A stretch of DNA of 62,193 nt from an uncultured Clostridium sp. (GCA_947384775.1 CANDIF010000006.1:1-62193); one strand, 5' to 3'. Positions 26,718-34,841 are shown, counted from the first letter of the stretch. Translations and numbers: made by a program. Notes: generated by a model not told the origin, from the sequence alone.

Positions 26718-29018
26718 TTAAGCCCCCTTTATACAGTTTTCTTCAAATCCTGTATGTGTTACTCTATCTTTTAATTCATCTAATTTTGCTGCATTCCATC
26801 TTGATGTTGTTCCTACTAAATATCCAGTTATTCTTTGAATTGTATCTATATTTTCACTTCCGCATTTTGGACATTTTAATAAATTTGCTTCTGCATTTTC
26901 AAACCCACAATCTAAGCATCTTGATCTTGTGTGGTTTATTGATCCATATCCCATATTATATTTGTCCATTAAATCTACTACTGCCTTTATTGTTTCTGGA
27001 TTATGTGTCGCATCTCCATCTAATTCTATATAGAAAATATGTCCTGCTCTACAAATTTCGTGGTATGGTGCTTCTGTTTTTGCTTTATGTTCTGCTGTAC
27101 ACTTATACCATACTGGTACATGGTTACTATTTGTGTAATATTTTCTATCTGTTATTCCTGGAATTGCTCCATATGTCTTTTTATCTATCTTCGTAAATCT
27201 TCCTGAAATTCCTTCTGCTGGTGTTGCTAAAACTGAATAATTTAAGTTATATCTTTCTGAAAATTCATTTGTCATTTCTCTCATTTCTGATATGATTTTT
27301 ATTCCTAATTTTTGTGCTTCATCTGATTCTCCATGATGTTTCCCAATTAATGCTATTAAACATTCTGCTAACCCTATAAAGCCTATACTTAATGTTCCAT
27401 ATTTTAAAACCTCTTCTACTGAATCATTTGGTTTTAATTTTTCACTTTCCATCCACATTCCTGCCATAAGTAGTGGGAATTGTTTTGCAACTGCTGTTGC
27501 TTGGAATTGATATCTTTCATATAATTGTTTTGCTGCAATATTTGTATATTTTTCTAATTCGCTCATGAATATTTTTATAACAGTCTTTTTATATTGTTCT
27601 GTCATTTTTTCACTGCTACCAATTCCTAGTTCAAAGTGTAATCCTAATTTTTCTTGTGCTTTGAAAGCTGATTCTATTGCTATTTTAGGTAAGTTAATTG
27701 TTGTGAATGATAAGTTTCCTCTTCCTATTGATGTTTTTTCTCCATGTCTATTTTCAAATACTCTTGTTCTGCATCCCATTGTTGCACATTCATAATACCA
27801 TCTATTTGGATCTTTTTCATCCCATTTATCATTTTGGTTGAATGTTGAATCTAAGTTAATATAATTAGGGAAAAATCTTCTTGCAGCTACTTTACAAGAG
27901 AATTCATATAAATCGTAATTTGGATCTTCTGGTAAATAATTAACTCCTCTTTTCTTTTTCCAAATTTGAATTGGGAATATTGCTGTTTCTGAATTTCCAA
28001 CTCCTTCATATGTAGATTGTAACATCTCTCTTATTATACATCTTCCCTCTGCTGATGTATCTGTACCATAATTTATTGAACTAAATACTACTTGGTTTCC
28101 TCCTCTTGAATGTATTGTATTCATATTGTGTATGAATGCTTCCATTGATTGATGTACTCTATCTACTGTTCTATTTATTGCTATTTGAATTATTCTTTCA
28201 TCACCTTTTAGTCCATTTAATTCTTTCTTAATATAATCTTTTGGTTGATAATCTAATAGTTTTGTTACATCTACCTCTATAGCTTCTCCTTGTTTCTTTA
28301 TTTCTTCAATAAAAGTTTGTTTAACATATGGTGCTAAGAAATAATCAAATGCTGGTATTGCTTGTCCTCCATGCATTTCATTTTGTATTGTTTCCATTGA
28401 TATACAACCTAAAATACTTGCTGTTTCTATTCTCTTTGCTGGTCTTGATGAACCATGTCCTGCTCTAAATCCATCTTTTAAAATTTTATTTAATGGATGT
28501 TGCAAACATGTTAAACTTTTTGTTGGATAATAATCTTTATCATGAATGTGTACATATCCACCATTAACTGCTTCTCTTACATCTGAAGATAGTAAGAAGT
28601 CGTCTACGAATGGTTTTGTTGTTTCTGATGCAAATTTCATCATCATTCCTGCTGGTGTATCTGCATTCATATTTGCATTTTCTCTTGTTATATCATTTGA
28701 TTTTGCTCCTATTATATCTACAAACATTTCCTTTGTTCTTGATTTTCTTGCAACATCTCTATTGTATCTATATGTTATGTAGCTTTGTGCTACTTCTTTT
28801 CTACTTGAACCCATTAATTTTTTTTCAACAGCATCTTGTATTTCATATACACTAACTTGATTTTTAGCTTCTAATTGTCTTTCTACGCTTGAAGCTATTT
28901 TATTTGCTAAATCTATATCTACTCCTCCTACTGTTTGTGCCATTGATTTTGTTACTGCATCAATTATTCTTTCTTTATTGAATTCCATTACTCTTCCATC
29001 TCTTTTGATTACTTGCAT
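26718..29018 (-). CDS. nrdD: Anaerobic ribonucleoside-triphosphate reductase NrdD
   Basis: Class III reductase that makes deoxyribonucleotides without oxygen. 766 aa. Residues 1-90 form an ATP-cone ('MQVIKRDGRVMEFNKERIID'). The barrel follows ('CLQHPLNKILKDGFRAGHGS'). A four-cysteine zinc site ('CLDCGFENAEANLLKCPKCG', about 700-723) precedes the glycyl-radical loop 'RITGYLVGTTSRWN' near residue 730. RBS AGGGGGT before ATG 29018. The upstream region carries operator-like palindromes shared with a Crp/Fnr-type regulator gene. Confidence 0.96.
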   Translation of the reverse strand: MQVIKRDGRVMEFNKERIIDAVTKSMAQTVGGVDIDLANKIASSVERQLEAKNQVSVYEIQDAVEKKLMGSSRKEVAQSYITYRYNRDVARKSRTKEMFVDIIGAKSNDITRENANMNADTPAGMMMKFASETTKPFVDDFLLSSDVREAVNGGYVHIHDKDYYPTKSLTCLQHPLNKILKDGFRAGHGSSRPAKRIETASILGCISMETIQNEMHGGQAIPAFDYFLAPYVKQTFIEEIKKQGEAIEVDVTKLLDYQPKDYIKKELNGLKGDERIIQIAINRTVDRVHQSMEAFIHNMNTIHSRGGNQVVFSSINYGTDTSAEGRCIIREMLQSTYEGVGNSETAIFPIQIWKKKRGVNYLPEDPNYDLYEFSCKVAARRFFPNYINLDSTFNQNDKWDEKDPNRWYYECATMGCRTRVFENRHGEKTSIGRGNLSFTTINLPKIAIESAFKAQEKLGLHFELGIGSSEKMTEQYKKTVIKIFMSELEKYTNIAAKQLYERYQFQATAVAKQFPLLMAGMWMESEKLKPNDSVEEVLKYGTLSIGFIGLAECLIALIGKHHGESDEAQKLGIKIISEMREMTNEFSERYNLNYSVLATPAEGISGRFTKIDKKTYGAIPGITDRKYYTNSNHVPVWYKCTAEHKAKTEAPYHEICRAGHIFYIELDGDATHNPETIKAVVDLMDKYNMGYGSINHTRSRCLDCGFENAEANLLKCPKCGSENIDTIQRITGYLVGTTSRWNAAKLDELKDRVTHTGFEENCIKGA

Positions 29019-29077
29019 TTTTTATTACCCCCTAAATTTATTTGTCCTTATTTTATTTTAAATCTATAATAAAAAAA

Positions 29078-29091
29078 GTTGCCACAGCAAC
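29078..29091. promoter_or_regulatory. GTTGC-N4-GCAAC operator upstream of nrdD
   Basis: GTTGCCACAGCAAC, 60 bases before the nrdD start. Same palindrome as at 29221 and 30340 with a different spacer. Half-sites and 14-bp length suit a Crp/Fnr-family dimer. Confidence 0.6.
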
Positions 29092-29220
29092 TATTTTTAC
29101 TTTCCAAAGTTTTCATCTTTTCAACATTACTCTACATCTCACTTTTTTCAATTATTACATTTATGTTACAAGTTTTTTTCAATTTCAAACATGGTATTTT
29201 GAACATTTTTTTATTTGTCT

Positions 29221-29234
29221 GTTGCTATGGCAAC
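29221..29234. promoter_or_regulatory. GTTGC-N4-GCAAC operator before the decayed regulator copy
   Basis: GTTGCTATGGCAAC within a block (about 29199-29272) that duplicates the region just upstream of the regulator gene at 30388. It could also act on the divergent nrdD promoter. Confidence 0.6.
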
Positions 29235-29264
29235 TTTTTCATAATATATTTGTATAAGTAACAT

Positions 29265-29390
29265 AAAAAGTGATATTAAATTACCTTTTTTCTTTGACAG
29301 ATTTAGCCGACGATTTAATGATAGAATACCGTTATGCGGTAATTTAAAAGACTTAAAGATTAAAAGGTTATAAAACCAAATAACTTTTCT
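29265..29390 (+). pseudogene. Internally deleted remnant of a Crp/Fnr-type regulator
   Basis: After the duplicated promoter block, sequence jumps to a degraded copy of the C-terminal helix-turn-helix of the 30388-31011 gene: TTACCTTTTTTCTTTGACAG aligns with 30884 onward, then GATTTAGC.GA..ATTTAATGATAGAA, AAAGACTTAAAGAT and CAAATAAC. Most of the sensor domain is missing and the frame is broken. This is a partial tandem duplication that has decayed. Confidence 0.7.
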
Positions 29391-29452
29391 CTTTACTTCT
29401 TTCTTTTTTAGCTATATAATACTTATTGTAAATTTCAAAGGGGGGTGTTATT

Positions 29453-29923
29453 TTGAATAAATTAACTATTATTTTATGTATCATATTTTCTATTATATTT
29501 TTAACTGTTGGGATTTTTGTTGGTATACAAATTCAACAAAAAGATTCTATAGAAACATCTGAAGAATCTAATGATAAGGCTGAAGAAAAGCAGTCTAGTA
29601 AAGAAGATTCTGATGATAAAGTTGAAGAAAAACAGTCTAGTAAAAAAGATTCTGTAAATGATTTAAATAAAGAAATGGAAAAGCTTGCTATAGGAACTTT
29701 TAATGCAAAATTTGAAGTATACATATCAGAAAGTGTTTCAGGAGCTAAAGTTCGTAGCTTAGTTTCTTCAGTTAAATCAAGTAATGCAATTGAACCAGAA
29801 CACCAAATTACTATAGAACCTTCTGATATTTCTACAAAAATAGTTGCTAGTAAAAAATATCTTGTAAAAGCTGAATATGGTAATGATGGTTATATAAATA
29901 AAATTTCTATAACAGAAAAATAA
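29453..29923 (+). CDS. Membrane-anchored protein with small conserved outer domain
   Basis: A 156-residue protein starting at TTG 29453 behind GGGGGTG. One N-terminal transmembrane helix (about 5-26), then a hydrophilic linker with two imperfect repeats (EEKQSSKEDS / EEKQSSKKDS), then a domain from 'IGTFNAKFEVYISESVSGAK' through VRSLVSSVKSSNA to the end. Similar FN-x-x-F-x-x-Y...SG-x-x-V-x-S-L domains occur in other anchored Firmicute proteins; function unknown. A TATAAT-like box (29413-29420) precedes it and a terminator follows. Confidence 0.8.
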   Translation: MNKLTIILCIIFSIIFLTVGIFVGIQIQQKDSIETSEESNDKAEEKQSSKEDSDDKVEEKQSSKKDSVNDLNKEMEKLAIGTFNAKFEVYISESVSGAKVRSLVSSVKSSNAIEPEHQITIEPSDISTKIVASKKYLVKAEYGNDGYINKISITEK

Positions 29924-29990
29924 GAATAACACCCACTATCATAGTTAAATCCTGTGGAGAAATATCTGAGAACATTGTTGTTTTCACAAG

Positions 29991-30023
29991 AAATAAAAGG
30001 TGGCTTGTTTGGCACCTTTTATT
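29991..30023 (+). terminator. Terminator after the 29453-29923 gene
   Basis: AAATAAAAGGTG / CACCTTTTATTT stem with a T-rich tail. Confidence 0.7.
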
Positions 30024-30300
30024 TCTTTGTTTTGTGTTTTCTTTATTTCAGAATTTAATACATATTTACTAACAGCTGTATCAAATGCTATGTCAAAGGT
30101 TTCATCAAATATTGTTGTATTTATTGTTGTAAATTTTCCTACTCCTGCTGGCATAGTACTCTCAGGTATTAGTTCTCAGAATGTTTCTTTATTATATTGT
30201 GTCATTCCTGTATCTGGTCCTGTTGTTGAATTTATATAAAATGTAACTAATCCATCAACTACCAAACCATCTGTTAATAATATATTACGAGCTTTCTTCA
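30010..30300 (-). pseudogene. Possible gene remnant
   Basis: On the minus strand this otherwise gene-free stretch reads 'LLTDGLVVDGLVTFYINSTT'..., one in-frame TGA, then 'ELIPESTMPAGVGKFTTINT'...FDIAFDTAVSKYVLN. The composition is protein-like, there is no start or ribosome-binding site, and the open frame ends in several stops. I read it as a fragment of a lost gene; no family recognised. The plus-strand frame here lacks a ribosome-binding site. Confidence 0.35.
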
Positions 30301-30339
30301 CTTTCAATCATAAGAATTTGAACATTTTTTTATTTGTCT

Positions 30340-30353
30340 GTTGCTATGGCAAC
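30340..30353. promoter_or_regulatory. GTTGC-N4-GCAAC operator upstream of the Crp/Fnr-type regulator
   Basis: GTTGCTATGGCAAC, 34 bases before the regulator's start codon, consistent with autoregulation. Confidence 0.6.
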
Positions 30354-30387
30354 TTTTTTGTGATATATTTATGTAGGTGACATAAAA

Positions 30388-31011
30388 ATGAAGAGAAATT
30401 TTGATGTTGATAAATTCGTAAATAAATTATCAACTAACTGTAAAATATGCGAATTTAAAGAATTTCAAGAAGATGAAGTTATAACCACTTTCTTAATGAG
30501 AAGAAATCAATTTTGTATTTTATTAGAAGGTGAAGCTCAACTCATAACATATGATAAAGATGGAAACAAAAAGATTTTATATTATTATAAAAAGAATGAT
30601 ATTTTTGGTGAAGCTCTATTTAAAATATATATGGATAGAGAATTATTTGTTCTCGCAAAAAAGACATGCAAAATTTTAATATTTCCTTATGATACAGCAG
30701 AAAACTGCACAGAAGATTGTTTATATCATATTGATCTATTAAGAAATTTACCAGACCTTATTTTACACAGTATTGCTGAACAAAATTTTAGAATGATTTT
30801 ATTAACACATAAAAGTGTTAGAGATAAATTACTTTCATATTTTAATGTATTATCAGTTGAAAATGGGAAGAAAACTTTTGAATTACCTTTTTCTTTAACA
30901 GATTTAGCTGACTATTTAATGATAGAAAGAACTGCTATGATGCGTGAATTAAAAAGGCTTAAAGATGAAAAGATTATAAAGAAAGTTAATAATCAAATAA
31001 CATTACTTTAA
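30388..31011 (+). CDS. Crp/Fnr-family transcription regulator
   Basis: A 207-residue regulator with an N-terminal cyclic-nucleotide-binding-like barrel (about 20-115, 'FCILLEGEAQLITYDKDGNK' and 'KKNDIFGEALF'), a dimer helix and a C-terminal winged helix ('FSLTDLADYLMIERTAMMRE', about 170-189). Six cysteines include CKIC near the N-terminus and CTEDC mid-protein, so a redox or metal ligand is possible. GGTGAC precedes ATG 30388. The neighbouring operators and nrdDG suggest an anaerobic/redox regulon. The effector is unknown. Confidence 0.88.
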   Translation: MKRNFDVDKFVNKLSTNCKICEFKEFQEDEVITTFLMRRNQFCILLEGEAQLITYDKDGNKKILYYYKKNDIFGEALFKIYMDRELFVLAKKTCKILIFPYDTAENCTEDCLYHIDLLRNLPDLILHSIAEQNFRMILLTHKSVRDKLLSYFNVLSVENGKKTFELPFSLTDLADYLMIERTAMMRELKRLKDEKIIKKVNNQITLL

Positions 31012-31046
31012 AATAATAAATAGGAGTTTTTAGCTCCTATTTATTA
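31012..31046. terminator. Bidirectional terminator
   Basis: Long stem AATAATAAATAGGAG / CTCCTATTTATTATT between the converging regulator and flavin reductase genes. Confidence 0.85.
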
Positions 31047-31595
31047 TTTTAGTTTCATTCCATCTTTAAATGCATTTCCTACTATATCTCCAAGTACTCT
31101 GTAAGTGTTGCTTACCATGTCAAATGCAATTATTTCCATTTTATCTACATCTATTTTTCCATTTTCATCTAAATACTTTTCATCTATTGATACATTTACA
31201 ACATTTCCTATTAGGATTTCATTTTCATATGATTCCACTGTACATTCTAAAGTTAATGGGTATTCTTCTATTATTGGTGCATCTACAAACTTCGATTTAA
31301 CTACATGTACACCAGCTTTTTTAATCTTGTCTTCATCGTTACCTGATACTATTCCAAAATAGTCTGAAATAGTTGCAGTTTTTTTTGTTGCAAAGCTTAC
31401 AGTAAATGCTTTTTTTAATTCCAAATTGTCTGTTGTTTTATGTTTTGATAATGCTACATATATTTGGTTATGATCTGTCAGTCCTCCCCATGCTGCATTC
31501 ATAGCATTTGCATTCCCATCTTTATCATAAGTTCCAATTATTAAAACTGGAAGTGGTAAAAAACTAGTTTTCTTTCCTAAATCTTTTCTCATCAT
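31044..31595 (-). CDS. Flavin reductase-like (FMN-binding split barrel) protein
   Basis: A 183-residue protein of the flavin reductase-like domain family. ATG 31595 follows AGGAGGGAAT. Features: 'FLPLPVLIIGTYDKDGNANA', 'MNAAWGGLTDHNQIYVALSK' and 'AFTVSFATKKTATISDYFGI', where flavin is bound. Such proteins in anaerobes use FMN for electron transfer or act on small substrates. It converges with the Crp/Fnr-type gene. Confidence 0.9.
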   Translation of the reverse strand: MMRKDLGKKTSFLPLPVLIIGTYDKDGNANAMNAAWGGLTDHNQIYVALSKHKTTDNLELKKAFTVSFATKKTATISDYFGIVSGNDEDKIKKAGVHVVKSKFVDAPIIEEYPLTLECTVESYENEILIGNVVNVSIDEKYLDENGKIDVDKMEIIAFDMVSNTYRVLGDIVGNAFKDGMKLK

Positions 31596-31690
31596 ATTCC
31601 CTCCTATCAATTGATTATTATAATATCATAAATTCTACTATTTATCAATAATTTAAAAGAGTTTAGATAACCATATCCACCTGTGAGAAT

Positions 31691-31719
31691 TTGACATTTT
31701 TGTCATTTTATGTTAACAT
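31691..31719 (+). promoter_or_regulatory. Consensus promoter for foreign gene 2
   Basis: TTGACA (31691-31696), 17 bases, TAACAT (31714-31719). AT-rich like the host although the gene it serves is GC-rich. Confidence 0.7.
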
Positions 31720-31780
31720 ATAGGTGTAGCTCTAAGCAACTTTGCAGTGCACAAATGCACAGAAAGGTAAGGTAAAAATC

Positions 31781-32251
31781 ATGTTTGACAACTGGAATCG
31801 GCAGCGCAAGATCAACGCTTTTCGGCGTGGCAATGTGACCCTGAGCAAGTACAACGCGGAGGCCCGGTCCATCCAGGTGACCGCCCGCGGCGGCTGGACG
31901 GCTGAGCTGGGTTTCGACCTGGTTCCCTTCAACGGGAGTCTCCAGCTGGGCATCAGCGGTGACGAGATCGTCTTCGACTGCGAGGCGCTGGCCCAGGTCG
32001 TGAAGGCCATGTGGAACGAGAAGCTTCCCGACAAGTTCAGCAAGAACGAGCAGCTGCGGACGCAGTTGGGCAAGCCCCTTCCCGCTCCTGTCGAGGAGGT
32101 TCCCGCTGAGGATGGTGCGGAGGACGGATTCAGGAATCCGGTGCAGCCGGAGCCCGAGCCGCTCTACTTCCGCGACATGGCTGACTACATCATGGGCAAG
32201 CCCACTTATGTGCACGTCAGCCTGGAGGCCTACTGTTCGATCAACAAGTGA
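31781..32251 (+). CDS. Foreign-looking GC-rich orphan gene, 156 aa
   Basis: A 156-residue protein I do not recognise. ATG 31781 (MFDNWNRQRKINAF) follows AAAGGTAAGG. Composition changes sharply at the gene's borders; codons ending in G or C dominate. It has four in-frame CGG codons (for example NRQRK and FRRGN), absent from native genes; skipping C at the first would reach TGA after about a dozen codons. A Pro/Glu-rich segment ('PLPAPVEEVPAEDGAEDG') lies near residues 104-121. No membrane helix or signal peptide. Like foreign gene 1 it has its own consensus promoter and strong terminator, a self-contained insertion between native genes. Confidence 0.65.
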   Translation: MFDNWNRQRKINAFRRGNVTLSKYNAEARSIQVTARGGWTAELGFDLVPFNGSLQLGISGDEIVFDCEALAQVVKAMWNEKLPDKFSKNEQLRTQLGKPLPAPVEEVPAEDGAEDGFRNPVQPEPEPLYFRDMADYIMGKPTYVHVSLEAYCSINK

Positions 32252-32302
32252 TCAACCCTACCATGACCGGCATACGGTCAAACACCTTTTGAAAAAGGTG
32301 GT

Positions 32303-32345
32303 AAAGGAGCGCGATATTTCAATTGAAACACTATCGCGCTCCTTT
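32303..32345 (+). terminator. Terminator of foreign gene 2
   Basis: AAAGGAGCGCGATA / TATCGCGCTCCTTT stem followed by ATTTTTAT. Two shorter hairpins (GACCG..CGGTC near 32264 and CACCTTTTGAAAAAGGTG near 32284) precede it. Confidence 0.8.
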
Positions 32346-32378
32346 ATTTTTATATTACAATTCATATATTCTTATAGT

Positions 32379-32735
32379 TTATTTAATTTTATTGTATATA
32401 TTATTACAAGCTTTACATGTAATTTTCAAATTATAATTCATTACTTTTTTATCTAATATAGTGATTAATGGTTCTTCGTCTTTTACACAGCAAAACCTAT
32501 TCTTTATAGTTATTAATTCATCTTTGATAGGCTTTCCTTGTTTGCTATCTTCAAAATCTATCGATACATATCCTTCACTTCCACAATTACATTTATATTG
32601 TAAATCTATTTTATCATATGTTGAATAACATAAATATCCTATGTTTTCATTACATTTATCGCAATACATCCATCCTCCATAATTTGTTGCTAATCTTGTA
32701 TTTATTAATTCTTTATTTTTTATTGTTCTTGCCAT
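32379..32735 (-). CDS. Small zinc-ribbon-like protein
   Basis: A 118-residue protein with several CxxC or CxC pairs: 'MYCDKCNENIGYLC', 'YKCNCGSEGY' and 'ITCKACNNIYNK'. Two zinc sites are likely. The family is not recognised. It starts behind AGGAGAGACG and follows the ABC-F gene by 19 bases on the other side, so it may be in the same transcript. Confidence 0.7.
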   Translation of the reverse strand: MARTIKNKELINTRLATNYGGWMYCDKCNENIGYLCYSTYDKIDLQYKCNCGSEGYVSIDFEDSKQGKPIKDELITIKNRFCCVKDEEPLITILDKKVMNYNLKITCKACNNIYNKIK

Positions 32736-32754
32736 TTTTCGTCTCTCCTTATTT

Positions 32755-34242
32755 TTATTTATTTTCTAATTTGATAATTTTGGTTGCGACATTTTCTACA
32801 AATTTTTCATCATGCTCTACAAATACCATAGTTGGCTCGTATTTTAATATTGCTTCTTCTATTTGTATTCTTGTTAATATATCTATATAATTTAATGGTT
32901 CATCCCAAATATATAAGTCTGCTGATTCTGAAATGCTCTTGGCTATTAATATCTTTTTCTTTTGACCTTCACTCATTTCTTGTATATTTTTATCAAATTC
33001 TATATTTGAAACTCCCATTTTTGAAAGCATTGCTTTGAATATGCTTTCATCAACTTTTTGACTTCTTCCAAATTCTTTTAAACTTCCTTTTAAATTCTCC
33101 GTGTTTTGTGCAACATATGATATCTTCAAATTATTTGCTACTTTTATTTCTCCATTATATTGTATTTGATTTCCTATAATTAGTTTTAAAATACTGGATT
33201 TTCCTACTCCATTTTTTCCTGTTATTGCAACTCTATCTCCATTTTTTATATCAAATGATACCTTATTGAATATTGAATTATCATTATACTTTATTTGAAA
33301 GTCTTTAGCTATAATTAATGGATTTTTTGAACTTATTAAAGGTACTATTTTCAGAGAATCATTTCTATCTATGTTTTTTAGTAAATTTGACTTTTCTTCT
33401 ATCGATTTTTCTATTCTTTTCTCAAGTACTTTCGATTTTTTCATCATCTTAGCTGATTGATGACCTATGTATCCTCTATCTATGCTTGATCCTGAATTTG
33501 TTGTATTATATTTTGATTTTTCTATCTTATCTGACCAATTTGCTGTATTTCTTGAAGCTATATTTAATCTTTTAATATCTTTTTGTAATTTTTCATTTTG
33601 CATTAATTCAAAGTTATCTTGATTTTCCTTGTTTTCTTGCCATGAAGAAAAATTTCCTTTTTGTATTTCTATGTTTGTATTGTTTATAGAAATTATATGA
33701 TTTACTACTTTATCTAAAAAATTTCTATCATGTGAAACAACTATAAATCCTTTTTTCTTATTTAAATACTTAACTAGATTATCTCTTGTTTCTATATCTA
33801 AATGATTAGTAGGTTCATCAATAAGCAAGAAATTATTTCCTTTTAGAAATAAACTTATTAACAATAGCTTTATTTGTTCTCCACCACTTAGTAGGTTAAA
33901 TTCTCTATAAAGAATTTCTGGGTCGGTATTTAATAAATTTAATTCTTTAATAATTTCCCAATCTTCACTATTTGGAGTTATTTCTTGAACAATTTCTATT
34001 GCCATTCTCTCCTTGTTTTTCACCTCAAAAGGGAAATAGTCAAACTCCACATTTTTAGAAATTGTACCTTGATATTGATACTTACCTAATAAAAGTTTCA
34101 AAAATGTAGTTTTACCTTTGCCATTTCTACCAATCAATCCAAGTTTCCAATCTGTATCAATATTAAATGATACATTTTCAAAAACATTATTGAGTAGCCC
34201 GTCATATCCAAAACTTAAATTATTTACACTAATTTGTGACAT
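32755..34242 (-). CDS. ABC-F ATPase, ribosome-protection type (Lsa/Msr-like)
   Basis: Soluble twin-ATPase of 495 aa. ATG 34242 (MSQISVNNLSFGYDG) follows GGGGAGGG. Walker A motifs lie at 'IGRNGKGKTTFLKLLLG' (near 37) and 'TGKNGVGKSSILKL' (near 340); signatures are 'LLSGGEQIKLLLI' and 'MSEGQKKKILIAKS'. The interdomain linker ('RNTANWSDKIEKSK' ... 'DRGYIGHQSAKMMKKSK') resembles that of Lsa-type proteins, which bind the ribosomal E site and dislodge lincosamides, pleuromutilins and streptogramin A. Resistance is inferred from similarity only; a housekeeping role is possible. Confidence 0.87.
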   Translation of the reverse strand: MSQISVNNLSFGYDGLLNNVFENVSFNIDTDWKLGLIGRNGKGKTTFLKLLLGKYQYQGTISKNVEFDYFPFEVKNKERMAIEIVQEITPNSEDWEIIKELNLLNTDPEILYREFNLLSGGEQIKLLLISLFLKGNNFLLIDEPTNHLDIETRDNLVKYLNKKKGFIVVSHDRNFLDKVVNHIISINNTNIEIQKGNFSSWQENKENQDNFELMQNEKLQKDIKRLNIASRNTANWSDKIEKSKYNTTNSGSSIDRGYIGHQSAKMMKKSKVLEKRIEKSIEEKSNLLKNIDRNDSLKIVPLISSKNPLIIAKDFQIKYNDNSIFNKVSFDIKNGDRVAITGKNGVGKSSILKLIIGNQIQYNGEIKVANNLKISYVAQNTENLKGSLKEFGRSQKVDESIFKAMLSKMGVSNIEFDKNIQEMSEGQKKKILIAKSISESADLYIWDEPLNYIDILTRIQIEEAILKYEPTMVFVEHDEKFVENVATKIIKLENK

Positions 34243-34284
34243 TTTCCCTCCCCACAAAAAACTACTTTGCTTATATAATAGCAT

Positions 34285-34322
34285 AACAGACAGATAATTT
34301 TCAAGCAATTATCTGTCTGTTT
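34285..34322. terminator. Hairpin in the leader of the ABC-F gene
   Basis: Fifteen-base perfect stem (AACAGACAGATAATT and its complement) between the ferredoxin gene and the ABC-F gene. No clear T run follows on the minus strand, so it could be a terminator of the upstream genes or part of an attenuation leader. Confidence 0.5.
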
Positions 34323-34341
34323 ATACAATTATCCTACAATA

Positions 34342-34536
34342 TTATTCTAATCTCAACGCCTGTTTTGGACAAAAATTAGAACACTTCCCACATCTTATAC
34401 ATTTTTCATAATCTATTTTTGGTGCTTCAAATTCTTTTTGTGATAGTGCTCCTACTGGACACACTTTTACAGCTGGGCATTTATGATTTTGTGGACATTT
34501 ATCAACTATTATATTTAACTTCTTTTCCATATACAA
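34342..34536 (-). CDS. Small 4Fe-4S ferredoxin-like protein
   Basis: Sixty-four residues. C-terminal cluster motif 'CIRCGKCSNFCPKQAL' is a full CxxCxxCxxxCP; the N-terminal half has 'CPQNHKCPAVKVCPVGAL', a partial second set. It lies 12 bases after the reductase-like gene, so they are co-transcribed and probably work as an electron-transfer pair. Confidence 0.85.
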   Translation of the reverse strand: MYMEKKLNIIVDKCPQNHKCPAVKVCPVGALSQKEFEAPKIDYEKCIRCGKCSNFCPKQALRLE

Positions 34537-34548
34537 AACACTCCTTAA

Positions 34549-34746
34549 TTAATTTGTTTTATAATACAACATGCAGTGACAGTACCCTTCAAAGTTTGGA
34601 TCTTTTATTTGTTCTCTGAACTCTTTACACATACATTTATTTTCTTTAGTTTTTTCCCTCCTACAAGGACAATATCCATCATTTCTCTTTAATCCCTCTT
34701 GAATGGCTTTTACCACTTCCTCGTTTTCATTTAATTTTACTGCCAT
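34549..34746 (-). CDS. Ferredoxin-thioredoxin reductase catalytic-chain-like protein
   Basis: Sixty-five residues from ATG 34746 (AAGGTGA upstream). Cysteine spacing 'YCPCRREKTKENKCMCKEF' and 'GYCHCMLYY' matches the catalytic subunit of ferredoxin:thioredoxin reductase, which holds a 4Fe-4S cluster beside a redox disulfide. It is shorter than plant-type subunits. With the adjacent ferredoxin it could reduce a thioredoxin-like partner. Confidence 0.78.
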   Translation of the reverse strand: MAVKLNENEEVVKAIQEGLKRNDGYCPCRREKTKENKCMCKEFREQIKDPNFEGYCHCMLYYKTN

Positions 34747-34841
34747 ATTATTCACCTTATACTCTTTTATATTTTATTTTTTATATGTATTTAATAGAAC
34801 TACTTAAACTATTAAAATATCCTACATATTATAGTATACCA

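Noticed and set aside
30000..30239. Plus-strand ORF of 79 codons
   Set aside because: No ribosome-binding site, hydrophobic shadow-type translation, starts inside a terminator hairpin.
31703..32215. Minus-strand ORFs opposite foreign gene 2
   Set aside because: High GC lengthens chance frames; no ribosome-binding site, and the plus strand has the promoter, site and terminator.
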